From Halalkaliarchaeum desulfuricum (GTDB lineage: Archaea > Halobacteriota > Halobacteria > Halobacteriales > Haloferacaceae), in contig NZ_CP025066.1 of the NCBI RefSeq assembly GCF_002952775.1, positions 434,001-498,000 of the forward strand: 64,000 nt of DNA. Direction: 5' to 3'. Below are positions 26,685 through 35,698 of the stretch, in pieces. The notes below the pieces were generated by a model. That model had not been told where the DNA came from. It ran no database searches and saw nothing but the letters and a program-made list of their open reading frames with translations. The first letter of the stretch is position 1. Each line of letters starts with the position of its first letter. Position numbers and translations under genes: made by a program.

Positions 26685-27647
26685 CTACTCTTCGAGCTCT
26701 TCGTTGAGCCGCGGGACGACCTCGTGGAGGTCGGCGACGACTGCGTAGTCGGCCTTCTGCATGATCGCGGCTTCCGGATCGGTGTTGATCGCGATCACGT
26801 TCTCGCTGCCCTTGGCACCGACCCAGTGCTGGACCGCACCGCTGATGCCGGCCGCGATGTACACCTCGGGGGCGATTTTCGCGCCGGTCTGTCCGATCTG
26901 GTCGTCGTGGGGCCGCCAGCCTTCGTTGACGGCCGCGCGGGTCGCGCCGACCGTCCCGGTGAGTTTGTCCGCGAGTGCCTCGAGCTGGGCGAACTCCTCC
27001 TCGCCGCCGACACCGCGACCGCCACCGATGACGACGCGAGCCTCCGACAGGGGGATGCCTTCCATGTCGGACTCCTCCTGACGAACGACGCGCACCGCGA
27101 CGTCCTCGTCGTCGAGTTCGGGCGCGAACGGCTCCACGGCAGGGTCACTCTCGGCCTCGGCGGGTTCGGCGGACACCTCGTGGGGAACGACAGTGAGCAG
27201 CTTGACGTCCGCCTCGAGTTCCGCGTGTTCGATGAGGCTGCCACCCCAGCGCTGGCGGGTGATCCCGTACACGTCACCGGCCTCGACCTCGGTACAGCTC
27301 GTGGCCATCGGCACGTCGAGCTTCGTCGCGAGATGTACGAGCACTTCGTGGCCGCGATCGCTACCCGGAGCGACGACCGTCCCTGCCGACAGCTCCTCGA
27401 CCAGTTGGGCGAGACTCTCCGCGTAGCCTTCCGGCGCGTAGGCGTCCAGCAGGTCGTGCTCGATCGCACACACCTGGTCGACACCGTACGCCGAGAGGTC
27501 GTCCGCGATGTCTTCTGCGCCGTCACCGAACGCGGCGGCGACGAGCTGTTCGTCCTCCTGTATCGCGACGTCCCGCGCGAACGTGACCGTCTCCAGGGAG
27601 ACGTCATCGACCGCGCCGGCGTCGTGTTCGACGAGCGTGAGTACCAT
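26685..27647 (-). CDS. etfA: Electron transfer flavoprotein, alpha subunit
   Basis: 320 residues. The C-terminal FAD domain is unmistakable: GGGRGVGGEEEF, GATRAAVNEGWRPHDDQIGQTG, then YIAAGISGAVQHWVG and NTDPEAAI. It forms a heterodimer with EtfB and takes electrons from the dimethylglycine dehydrogenase encoded just upstream, passing them to a membrane ETF:quinone oxidoreductase not in the window. The start follows the etfB stop with no spacer. Last gene of a three-gene operon. A Glu-rich insertion (about 165-200) is typical of haloarchaeal versions. Confidence 0.96.
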   Translation of the reverse strand: MVLTLVEHDAGAVDDVSLETVTFARDVAIQEDEQLVAAAFGDGAEDIADDLSAYGVDQVCAIEHDLLDAYAPEGYAESLAQLVEELSAGTVVAPGSDRGHEVLVHLATKLDVPMATSCTEVEAGDVYGITRQRWGGSLIEHAELEADVKLLTVVPHEVSAEPAEAESDPAVEPFAPELDDEDVAVRVVRQEESDMEGIPLSEARVVIGGGRGVGGEEEFAQLEALADKLTGTVGATRAAVNEGWRPHDDQIGQTGAKIAPEVYIAAGISGAVQHWVGAKGSENVIAINTDPEAAIMQKADYAVVADLHEVVPRLNEELEE

Positions 27648-28412
27648 TTACACCACCTCCAGGTCATCGAGCACTTCGACGACGTCCACGGCCGCCTCGG
27701 GAGTGTCCCCGAGCACTTCCGCGGGACTTTCGTCCCGTTCGGGCACCTCGAGTTCGACCTTCCGCACGTCGGTGACGTCGGCCGGCTCGGCGCCGCTGCG
27801 GTCGACGTCCGTCTGGCGGGCCTGCATTCGGCTCCGCATCGACGGGTACCGGGGAGTGTTTACACCCTCCTTCACGGTGACGACGGCGGGCATCGGCACC
27901 TCGAAGACGTTGTTGCCGCCGGGCACCTCCCGCTTTGCGATCACGGTGTCGCCGTCGACCTCGACGTCCTTGATCCCGGTGACGACGGGAACGTCGAGCT
28001 GGTTCGCCACGCGGATGCCGACCTGGTAGTTCTGGGCGTCGGCTGACTCGTTGCCGAAAAACATCAGGTCGTACTTCGGCTCCCCGTCCTCGTCGCTGAC
28101 GGCGTCGGCGATCTCGCGGGCTGTCGAGATCGGACCCCACTCGTGGTCGCCGGCCTCGAGCAGCTTCGCCTCGTCGACACCCATCGCGACGCCGGTGCGG
28201 AGCTGCTCGGTGGCGTCCTCCTCGCCGAGCGTCAGCACCGTCGACGTGCCGCCGTGCTCCTCGACGAGTTGGACGGCCGCCTCGACGGCACACTCCTCGT
28301 GCGGGCTGATGGTGTAGCCGATGCTGCTTGCATCGACGTCTTGCTTGTCGTCGGTCAGTACGATCTTTGCGCCCGTGTCGGGCACGCGCTTGATACAGGC
28401 TATAGTTTCCAT
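27648..28412 (-). CDS. etfB: Electron transfer flavoprotein, beta subunit
   Basis: 254 residues from the ATG ending at 28412 (METIACIKRVPDT, the standard EtfB start; a longer frame to 28463 is rejected). AMP-binding and recognition-loop features include NPxD-like SPHEECAVEAA and the GNESADAQNYQVG segment, and DRSG...VRKVELEVP near the C-terminus. Partner of EtfA, which begins at the next base. The 64-nt gap from the dehydrogenase gene supports one transcript. Confidence 0.95.
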   Translation of the reverse strand: METIACIKRVPDTGAKIVLTDDKQDVDASSIGYTISPHEECAVEAAVQLVEEHGGTSTVLTLGEEDATEQLRTGVAMGVDEAKLLEAGDHEWGPISTAREIADAVSDEDGEPKYDLMFFGNESADAQNYQVGIRVANQLDVPVVTGIKDVEVDGDTVIAKREVPGGNNVFEVPMPAVVTVKEGVNTPRYPSMRSRMQARQTDVDRSGAEPADVTDVRKVELEVPERDESPAEVLGDTPEAAVDVVEVLDDLEVV

Positions 28413-28476
28413 CGTTGTGTGTATGAGTGTTCGGTGGAACGCTAAATAAACCGGCGGTTTCAACGCCCCTACGGGC

Positions 28477-30996
28477 TTACTGGAGGATCCGCTCGTTGCT
28501 CGGATCGAACAGCGGCTTGCTGCCGACCCGCTCGACGGTCACCGGGTACTGGGTGCCCATGTACTCGACCTGCAGGTCCTGCCCTTCCTCGGCATATTCC
28601 TGCGGGATGTACGACATGAGGAGGTGCTTGCCGAGCGACGGCCCCGTGCCGGCGCTGGTCACGTACGAGCGGCGACCTTCCTCGTCCTCGAGGACGTTGC
28701 CGTCGAGGTCGAGGATCGGTTCGCCGCCGGTCATGAACCGCGGCTCGCCGCCCTCGGGGGCGTGGTCGTCGACGGTGAGGGTACACAGCGTGGCGACGTT
28801 CTCCTCGTCGATCGCCTCGGCGTACGCCTCCTTGCCGATGAAGTCCTCGTCTTTGACGCCGTGGAAGGTGAGACCGGCCTCGGCGGGGTTGTACTCCAGC
28901 TCGAGCTCGTGGCCGTACAGCCGGTAGCCCTTCTCCATGCGACCGGTGGTGCCGTAGACGCCCATCCCGACCGGCCGGATGTCGTAGTCCTGACCGGCCT
29001 CGTAGATGATGTCCCACAGGCGGCCGCCCTGCTCCATCGGGGCGTACAGCTCCCAGCCGAGTTCGCCGACGTAGGAGATGCGGAACGCCCAGACGTCGAC
29101 CTCACCGAGCGTGAGGTGCTGGGCGGTGTACGGCGGGAACGCCTCGTGGGAGACGTCCTCTTCGGCGACTTCCTGGACGACGTCCCGAGCGTTGGGGCCC
29201 CAGACGCCGAGGGTGGCTAAGGAGGACGTCTGATCGACGATGCGGACGTCCAGACTGCCGATGTTGTTCCGGAACCACCGCTTGTCGGGACCGGTTTCGC
29301 CGCCGCCGGTCATCACTCGATAATGATCGTCGGCCAGGCGGGCCATCGTCAGGTCGGAGATGAACCCACCGTTCTCAGCGAGCACCGGTGTGTACACCGA
29401 CTCGCCGACGTCGATGGCCGTGTCCGCGACGAAGATCTTCTGGGTGAACTCCTCGACGTCGTCGCCGACCAGGTCGATGAGGCCAAAGCCCATGTCGCCG
29501 ATCATGCCGACGTTGTCGCGCATGTGGAGATGCTCGCCCAGGATGATCTCCGACCACCAGCGGCTGTCCCACTCGTTGGGGCGCTGGAGGCCTTCGAGTT
29601 CGTCCTCGTACTTCTCGAGGAGGTCCTCGTTGGACTCGAACCACTGCGGGCGCTCCCAGCCGGCCGACTCGAAGAACTCCGCACCGAGATCCTCCTGCCG
29701 GTCGTAGAAGGCGCTTTGCCGCAGCGGACGGGACGACTGCCACTGCTCGCGCGGGTGGACGATGTCGTAGATCTTCTGGAACCCTTCGTGGGCGCGCTCC
29801 TTGACGAACTTCTTGGAGGTGCCGTAGCCCTCGAAGCGGTTGACGTCGGACTGGTGGAGGTCGACCTCGGGGTAGCCCTGCGTCATCCACTGGGCGGTGT
29901 ACTTCGCGAACGCCGGTGCCTCCTTGATCCAGATCGCCGAACACGACCAGAGGCCGTCGACGTCGTCCATCGGGCCCACGAGCGGCATGCCGTCCGGCGT
30001 GACCGAAAGCAGGCCGTCGATCGCGTGACGGATCTCGGCGTCCTCGAGGATCTCGGGCATGATTTCGAGGGCGTGCTCCATCGACGGATCGAACGCGTCC
30101 TGGGTCAGCGGCGGCTGGGTCGGCGACAGCGGCGCCTCCTCGTTGGACGGCACGTCTTCGACGTCCCACAGGATCGGCCGGTGTTCGTAGGAACCGACCT
30201 CCATGTCGTTGCCGCTCGGACGCTCGTACATCTGGGTGTCGACGTCCCGAACGATCGGGTACCCGATTTCCTCGCCTGTCTCCTCGAGGACGTCGATCGG
30301 GCCGACGCTGATCATCTGGTGGACTGCCGGTGTGAGCGGGATCTCGGTGCCGGCCATCTCGGCGAGCTTCGGGCTCCACAGGCCGGCGGCGATGACGACC
30401 TCGTCGGCCTTCACCGTGCCGCGGTCGGTCTCGACCGCCGAGATCGCGCCGTTCTCGACGTGGAGATCGGTTACCTCGGTGTTGGCGAACGACTGCAGTA
30501 CGCCCCACTCCTCGGCCTCCTTGCGCTTGATCTCGCCGAACCGGAGCGGGTCACAGACGCCGGCCCGGGGCTCCCAGAATCCGCCCTCGATAATGTCCTC
30601 GTTGATGTACGGAACCATCTCCTTGACCTCCTCGGTCGAGATGATCTCCGCTTCCTGCCCCCAGGACTTCGAGGACGCGATCTGACGTCGGAACTCCTCC
30701 ATTCGCTCTTCGGTCCGGGCGACCTCGATGCCACCGCTTTCTGTGTAGAGGTCTTCCTCCTTGTACTGCTCCATCGCCTCCTGTGTCAACAAGGCCATCT
30801 CCTTGTTGTGTTCGATGGGCATGATGAAGTTGGAGGCGTGGCCGGTCGATCCACCCGGGTCCGGGAACGGCCCCTTGTCGATCAGAACGATGTCCTCGCG
30901 CCCCTGATCCGCGAGGTGATACGCGAGACTCGTTCCGACGATCCCTGCGCCGATAATGACGGTGCCTGCCTTCGACGGCAGCTCTTTACTGCTCAT
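28477..30996 (-). CDS. Dimethylglycine/sarcosine dehydrogenase-like FAD-GcvT fusion
   Basis: 839 residues, the size of dimethylglycine and sarcosine dehydrogenases. Residues 1-400 are a DAO-type FAD oxidoreductase with G16-x-G18-xx-G21 and GSTGHAS, where H53 aligns with the histidine that binds FAD covalently in DMGDH. About 410-480 is the FAO_M linker, and 480-839 a GcvT/YgfZ-type folate domain (VYGTTGRMEKGYRLYGHELE, then the C-terminal barrel). It oxidatively demethylates an N-methylglycine and traps the carbon as 5,10-methylene-THF. It heads the operon with etfB and etfA, its electron acceptor. Dimethylglycine is favoured by the betaine context; sarcosine remains possible. Confidence 0.9.
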   Translation of the reverse strand: MSSKELPSKAGTVIIGAGIVGTSLAYHLADQGREDIVLIDKGPFPDPGGSTGHASNFIMPIEHNKEMALLTQEAMEQYKEEDLYTESGGIEVARTEERMEEFRRQIASSKSWGQEAEIISTEEVKEMVPYINEDIIEGGFWEPRAGVCDPLRFGEIKRKEAEEWGVLQSFANTEVTDLHVENGAISAVETDRGTVKADEVVIAAGLWSPKLAEMAGTEIPLTPAVHQMISVGPIDVLEETGEEIGYPIVRDVDTQMYERPSGNDMEVGSYEHRPILWDVEDVPSNEEAPLSPTQPPLTQDAFDPSMEHALEIMPEILEDAEIRHAIDGLLSVTPDGMPLVGPMDDVDGLWSCSAIWIKEAPAFAKYTAQWMTQGYPEVDLHQSDVNRFEGYGTSKKFVKERAHEGFQKIYDIVHPREQWQSSRPLRQSAFYDRQEDLGAEFFESAGWERPQWFESNEDLLEKYEDELEGLQRPNEWDSRWWSEIILGEHLHMRDNVGMIGDMGFGLIDLVGDDVEEFTQKIFVADTAIDVGESVYTPVLAENGGFISDLTMARLADDHYRVMTGGGETGPDKRWFRNNIGSLDVRIVDQTSSLATLGVWGPNARDVVQEVAEEDVSHEAFPPYTAQHLTLGEVDVWAFRISYVGELGWELYAPMEQGGRLWDIIYEAGQDYDIRPVGMGVYGTTGRMEKGYRLYGHELELEYNPAEAGLTFHGVKDEDFIGKEAYAEAIDEENVATLCTLTVDDHAPEGGEPRFMTGGEPILDLDGNVLEDEEGRRSYVTSAGTGPSLGKHLLMSYIPQEYAEEGQDLQVEYMGTQYPVTVERVGSKPLFDPSNERILQ

Positions 30997-31021
30997 ACGT
31001 GAACTACATTATCCGCCTGCC

Positions 31022-31034
31022 CTAAAAAATACTA
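31022..31034 (-). promoter_or_regulatory. Probable TATA box of the dehydrogenase-etfBA operon
   Basis: On the minus strand AGTATTTTTTAGG lies about 28-36 nt before the ATG ending at 30996, the right distance for a leaderless haloarchaeal promoter. Confidence 0.45.
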
Positions 31035-31150
31035 TCCCATCAAGATTTCACGTCTTTATTATTCCCGACGGCAAAGGCAGAACCGACGCGTCACGGTCGG
31101 ACCGAACGGAGAAAACCGAACGTTGTGTAGCCCCAGTCTCCGCAGTGATC

Positions 31151-31164
31151 TTAATTATAATTAA
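31151..31164. promoter_or_regulatory. Perfect 14-bp AT palindrome
   Basis: TTAATTATAATTAA is exactly self-complementary and lies in the spacer between the cupin 3' end (31288) and the dehydrogenase start (30996). It could bind a dimeric regulator upstream of the dehydrogenase operon, or be a chance AT feature. Confidence 0.3.
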
Positions 31165-31287
31165 CTATACACACGTAACTCTTGTCGTTAAATAGTTCGC
31201 CCCTTTAAGTGCTCCATTACAACAGTAGGAATGTTATCGTACCGACAACCGCCGGGGCGCCAGACATCGGATCGAACGGTTCGGTTC

Positions 31288-31680
31288 TCATTCCTCGTCG
31301 ACCACAACGTACTCCCCGTAGTCCTCGACAGTGCCGACCGTCGGCGCACCGAGCATGAGCCACACCGCCTCACCCTCCTCGGCGTCGTTCAACAACTGTC
31401 GCGGCGTCTCCGAGGGGACGCGAACGACACCCCACTTCGGCACGTCGACGAGATCCCCGCCGATCCGCGCCCTGCCAGGACCCGACAACAACACGAACAC
31501 CTCCTCCTGACGCTCGTGTCTGTGATACCCGGTGACGTCTCCGGGAGACAGTCGGATGACGTTCACCCGCATCTCCGTCGCACCGAGCGCCTCCGTCAGT
31601 TTTCTGTGGTTTAGTCCGGACTCGGGAAACTGGTCGGGTTCGATCTCGTCGGGATCAACGACGGTGTACTCGTCTGACAT
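31288..31680 (-). CDS. Single-domain cupin protein
   Basis: 130 residues forming one cupin barrel. Motif 1 is GYHRHERQEEVFVLLSG (H53, H55 and E59 as metal ligands) and motif 2 is weaker (VRVPSETPRQLLN, without the usual His). A one-metal or metal-free binding protein is therefore possible. It is divergent from the RACo operon and about 290 nt upstream of the dehydrogenase operon on the same strand. Function in the methyl pathway is unknown; it could be a sensor or small-molecule-binding protein. Confidence 0.8.
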   Translation of the reverse strand: MSDEYTVVDPDEIEPDQFPESGLNHRKLTEALGATEMRVNVIRLSPGDVTGYHRHERQEEVFVLLSGPGRARIGGDLVDVPKWGVVRVPSETPRQLLNDAEEGEAVWLMLGAPTVGTVEDYGEYVVVDEE

Positions 31681-31816
31681 CGTCCGTGAGATGCAATCCG
31701 CCGGAGATATAGTTTATGTCGGTGATACTTTGCTTTCGGACGTGGTTCGTGGCGGGTTAGCAAATCACGGCGACACCCTTTTGACGGGGCATTCCTGTTC
31801 TCCAACAGAAACCGAC

Positions 31817-33769
31817 ATGAGTGACGAACCGACTGTGCGATTTTCTCCCTGGGAGACGAGCGTCGACGTCGAGGAGGGAACGACCGTTCTCGAGGCCGCC
31901 GACCGGGCAGGTCTGTCGATCGAAAGTCTGTGTGGCGGCGAGGGTCTCTGTGGCACCTGCAAAGTCGTCGTCGACGACGGCGCGGACTGTCTGTCCGCCG
32001 TCACGGACGCAGACGAACTACTGCTCTCCGAAGAGCAACTCGAATCGGGCTACCGACTCTCCTGTCGTTCGGACGTCGAATGTGGCCCGGTCGACGTCAC
32101 GGTTCCGAACGTCTCGCAAAACACCGGCGGCGTCGTCCTCACCGAAGGCAGAGAACTGGAGGTCGATCTCGATCCCGTGGTCACGAACTACCACCTCGAG
32201 CTGTCGCCGCCGTCGCTTTCGGACAACACGGCGGACCTCGAACGTGTGGGGGAAGCGCTCAAAGAAAACTACGAAGTATCGATCGAAGAGATCGATCGGG
32301 TCGTCCATCAGGAGCTGCCGAACCTGATGCGCGGTGCGGAGGTCGAGGACAAACTCCACGCGACGGTGACGGTGTACGACGACGAGGAGATCATCGACGT
32401 CACCCCGGGATGGGACGAGACGATGTACGGGTTGGCTATCGACATCGGGACGACCACGATCGCCGTCTATCTCGTCGATCTCCGGACCGCCGACCGCGTC
32501 GCGGTGAGTTCGCGGATGAACCCACAGAGCACGTTCGGCGGCGACATCATGAGCCGGATGCGACACACTCGACGAAGCGAGAACGGTCGCGAAGAGCTCC
32601 AGGACGCGATCGTCGACGGTGTAAACGAACTGGTCGACGAGGTGGTCGAGGAAGCCGAAATCGACCCCGATAACGTTTACGAGGCGGTGTTCGTCGGGAA
32701 CACCGCGATGCATCACCTCTTTCTGGGGATCGATCCCCACTACGTCGCCGGCTCCCCGTACGTGGCGGCCAACCACGCCCCCGTCACCGTCAAGGCCCGG
32801 GAGCTGGACATCGACATCAACCCGGCCGGCTACCTCTACTGGCTCCCGATAAGCGGCGGGTGGGTCGGGCCGGACAAGGTGTCGGTGCTTCTGGTGTCCG
32901 AGCACCACAAACGCGAGGAACTCACCGTCTGTGTCGACATCGGAACCAACGGCGAGATTTCGGTCGGGAACAGCGAACGGATGTGGTCGACCTCCGCGCC
33001 GGCCGGTCCCGCACTCGAGGGCGCGGAGATCACACACGGTGTGCGCGCCCGGGACGGCGCCGTGGAGTTCGTCACGATCGACGACGAGACGCTGGAACCC
33101 GACCTCGAGGTCATCGGCGACGAGCCGCCGATCGGTATCTGTGGGTCCGGGATCATCGACGTCCTCGCGGAGCTGTTCGAGGCGGGCGTGATCGACCAGC
33201 GGGGACAGTTCCAGGAGGAACTGCTGGATCACCCGCGGCTCAGGCGCAACGCCCACGATGTCCTCGAGTACGTGCTCGTTTTCGCAGACGAGTCCGGGAT
33301 CGACGGTGACGTCGTCGTCACCCAGAACGACCTCCGGGAGATCCAGCAGGCGAAGGCAGCGATCCAGGCCGGTACCCGCGTGTTGATGGACGAACTCGAC
33401 ATCGACACCGTCGACAGGGTCGTTCTCGCGGGGGCGTTCGGCAACTACATCGATCCGGAGTCCGCGATGACGGTCGGACTGTATCCCGACGTCGACTTCG
33501 ACGCGGTCGAATCCCTGGGTAACGCCGCCGGGATCGGGGCACAGCTCGCGCTGTTGAACCGCGACAAGCGAGCGGAGGCCATGGAGATCGTCGACCACGT
33601 CGAGTACTTCGAGATCGCCGGGACCGACGTGTTCCGGAACAACTTCATGGAGTCGATGTACGTCCCCCACCAGCGGATCGAACTGTACCCCAGTGTCCGG
33701 GAACGGATCGGTGAGTTCGACGAAGGGCGGGGTGTCGTCGTGCGCGAGGGACGCAGCGCCGAACGATGA
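31817..33769 (+). CDS. RACo-type corrinoid protein reductive activator (DUF4445)
   Basis: 650 residues from the ATG at 31817 (an upstream-extended frame at 31532 crosses the cupin gene and is rejected). N-terminal plant-type [2Fe-2S] ferredoxin with C39-x5-C45-x2-C48 and C83; linker (about 95-200); then an ASKHA-fold actin-like ATPase with LAIDIGTTTIAVYL and a second VDIGTNGEI motif plus LAGAFGNYIDPE. This is the layout of RACo/AcsV proteins that use ATP to re-reduce inactive cob(II)alamin to cob(I)alamin in corrinoid methyltransferase systems. It overlaps the DUF1638 gene by 4 nt. The likely target is the corrinoid protein at 44361. Confidence 0.93.
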   Translation: MSDEPTVRFSPWETSVDVEEGTTVLEAADRAGLSIESLCGGEGLCGTCKVVVDDGADCLSAVTDADELLLSEEQLESGYRLSCRSDVECGPVDVTVPNVSQNTGGVVLTEGRELEVDLDPVVTNYHLELSPPSLSDNTADLERVGEALKENYEVSIEEIDRVVHQELPNLMRGAEVEDKLHATVTVYDDEEIIDVTPGWDETMYGLAIDIGTTTIAVYLVDLRTADRVAVSSRMNPQSTFGGDIMSRMRHTRRSENGREELQDAIVDGVNELVDEVVEEAEIDPDNVYEAVFVGNTAMHHLFLGIDPHYVAGSPYVAANHAPVTVKARELDIDINPAGYLYWLPISGGWVGPDKVSVLLVSEHHKREELTVCVDIGTNGEISVGNSERMWSTSAPAGPALEGAEITHGVRARDGAVEFVTIDDETLEPDLEVIGDEPPIGICGSGIIDVLAELFEAGVIDQRGQFQEELLDHPRLRRNAHDVLEYVLVFADESGIDGDVVVTQNDLREIQQAKAAIQAGTRVLMDELDIDTVDRVVLAGAFGNYIDPESAMTVGLYPDVDFDAVESLGNAAGIGAQLALLNRDKRAEAMEIVDHVEYFEIAGTDVFRNNFMESMYVPHQRIELYPSVRERIGEFDEGRGVVVREGRSAER

Positions 33770-34581
33770 GCGATCTACCCCGACAGGACGCACTCGGAAT
33801 CGTCGCCTGTGAAACCCTGTATGCGGAACTCGACCGGTTCGCACCCGATGCGACGGTTCGGTACGTCCCCCAGGAGTATCACGAGTTTCCGGTGAACGTT
33901 CCCCGGAACGCAGAGATTGTCGAGGTTATCGAGCGACACGTCCGGGAACTCGAAGACGCCGATATCGACCGGATCCACCTCCTGTACGACGCCGACGACG
34001 AGGCGCTGTCCGGGATCCAGACGGAACGGGTACCGCTGTACCGCAGCCGGGCCGGCGACTGCGTTTCGGTGTTCCTCCACGGGATCGAACCGCTCGAATT
34101 CGGCGAGCGGAAGGCCAGCGGGACGTACTATCTCACACGCGGGTGGATCGACCGCGGCCTCGACGCCCACAAACTGTACCGGGGATTCCTCGGGGAAGGG
34201 GAGCAACTGATCGAACAGTTCGACCGCGCGGCAGCCGACACCGACGAACTCACGATTACCTGGCCGGACGCCGACGGGTTCGAACGCGCAGTCGAACGCG
34301 GGCAGGGGATGTCCCGGGAGGCGATCGGGCGCTTCTTCCACGATGTCGTCGGGTTCTACGACCGGGTGGTTCTGGTCGACACCGGCACGTGCCGCGAGTT
34401 CCACCGGGAGTACGCCGAGTCGTTCCGGGAGTTCGTTGCAGAACTCTCCGCCGAACACGGCGACGGACACGACGTGACGCTCTCGGTCGTCGACGGCGAC
34501 ACGTCCGTGCTGGAATCGATGCTCGAATCGGATGGAGAAACCGAACACCTCGAACGGTATCCAGCCGGAAAACCCATATAG
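33766..34581 (+). CDS. DUF1638 protein
   Basis: 271 residues matching, by the ALGIVACETLYAEL start and the later GHEKLY-like DAHKLYRGFLGEGE and VLVDTGTC segments, the DUF1638 family. Members occur beside MttB-type methyltransferases and their activators in methanogens and bacteria. C17 and the Cys in DTGTC may be functional. The gene overlaps the RACo stop (ATGA), so the products are likely made together. The role is not established; a helper in corrinoid activation or insertion is the best guess from position. Confidence 0.78.
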   Translation: MSDLPRQDALGIVACETLYAELDRFAPDATVRYVPQEYHEFPVNVPRNAEIVEVIERHVRELEDADIDRIHLLYDADDEALSGIQTERVPLYRSRAGDCVSVFLHGIEPLEFGERKASGTYYLTRGWIDRGLDAHKLYRGFLGEGEQLIEQFDRAAADTDELTITWPDADGFERAVERGQGMSREAIGRFFHDVVGFYDRVVLVDTGTCREFHREYAESFREFVAELSAEHGDGHDVTLSVVDGDTSVLESMLESDGETEHLERYPAGKPI

Positions 34582-34744
34582 CTGCCATCGGACCGCCTCC
34601 ACCGTCCTCCACCCCACCCCCGCGGCTGGAAGCGCGCAGCGGTGGGACCGAAATACTGTTTCTCGAACCGCGTGTTTCTCCCCGAGATAGCAAAGTATTA
34701 TTTCATTCTTCCAAACATATATCCCGGCTTCACTCATACTAAAA

Positions 34745-34750
34745 GAGGAG
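34745..34750 (+). promoter_or_regulatory. Strong Shine-Dalgarno of metF
   Basis: GAGGAG ends 10 nt before the ATG at 34761. Most genes here look leaderless, so this supports a leadered transcript, perhaps read through from the RACo/DUF1638 genes or begun at the AACATATATCC region near 34710. Confidence 0.5.
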
Positions 34751-34760
34751 ATACCGAGAA

Positions 34761-35591
34761 ATGACACGCGACGACATCACAGCCTTACTCACCGATCCGC
34801 GCTTCGAGTTGTTACCGTTCGACAGCTTCTACGATCAGGCCGACCAGCTGCCGGAGGGATCGAAGATTGCGGTGACCGCCTCGCCGGATCTGGGAGTCGA
34901 CAGAACCGTCGAGGTGTCGCTCGACGCCGTCGAGCGCGGCTTCGAGGTGACCCCCCACATCGCCGCCCGGGGTGTAAGCGACGTCGACCACCTCCAGGAC
35001 ATCGCCGACCAGTACGAGGAGGCAGGGATCTCGGATCTGTTCGTCGTCGGCGGGGACAACGAGGAACCGGTCGGCGAGTTCGAGTCGGCCCACGACGCGC
35101 TCGTGGCGCTTGCGGAACACGGCTACGACTTCGAGGAAGTCGGCATCGGCGGCTACCCCGAGGGCCACCAGAAGATCGACGACGACACCCTCGCGGAGGC
35201 GCTCGAGAAGAAATCTCCGTATGCCACGTACGCGGTCACCCAGCTGTGTTTCGACCCCGAAGCGATCATCGAGTGGACCGACGAAGTCCAGGATCGGGGG
35301 ATCGACCTCCAGGTACACGTCGGAATACCCGGCGTGGTGAAGTACCAGCGGCTGTTGCAGATCTCCCGGAAGGTCGGCGTCGGCGACTCGATCGGCTTCC
35401 TGCGCAAGACCACCGGCATCATCGGCTTCGTCAAACAGCTCGTCGGATCGCGCGGCAACTACACCCCCGACAGGCTCGTCGAGGAACTCGCGCCGTACGG
35501 TGCGGATCCGGATTACCCGATCGAAGGCGTCCACCTGTACACGTTCAACCAGGCCGCCGATACCGAGAAGTGGCGACGCGAACTGGTGTAG
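34761..35591 (+). CDS. metF: Methylenetetrahydrofolate reductase family
   Basis: 276 residues, slightly shorter than bacterial MetF (~290). The TIM-barrel features are visible: VTASPDLGVD (early strand), HIAARGVSD, VVGGDN, GGYPEGH, and TQLCFDPEAIIEW, the last being the FAD/folate signature. It interconverts 5-methyl-THF and 5,10-methylene-THF. In this cluster the oxidising direction is likely, carrying methyl groups from the corrinoid route to methylene-THF. The electron acceptor is not evident; no MetV or HdrA-type partner lies nearby. It is followed by the MtrH-like gene 107 nt later. Confidence 0.88.
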   Translation: MTRDDITALLTDPRFELLPFDSFYDQADQLPEGSKIAVTASPDLGVDRTVEVSLDAVERGFEVTPHIAARGVSDVDHLQDIADQYEEAGISDLFVVGGDNEEPVGEFESAHDALVALAEHGYDFEEVGIGGYPEGHQKIDDDTLAEALEKKSPYATYAVTQLCFDPEAIIEWTDEVQDRGIDLQVHVGIPGVVKYQRLLQISRKVGVGDSIGFLRKTTGIIGFVKQLVGSRGNYTPDRLVEELAPYGADPDYPIEGVHLYTFNQAADTEKWRRELV

Positions 35592-35698
35592 CAACCACCA
35601 AGGAACGCCGGGGACTCGGCCGGGAGCGAGGTCCGACAAAAAAGACCCGCCGAATAAGTTACAAAGAAATAAGGGTGCCCTCACAGTACCTGTACACG

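Noticed and set aside
35246-35698. N-terminal extension of the MtrH-like gene
   Set aside because: It overlaps metF and reads as Arg-rich shadow sequence; the conserved protein begins at ATG 35699.
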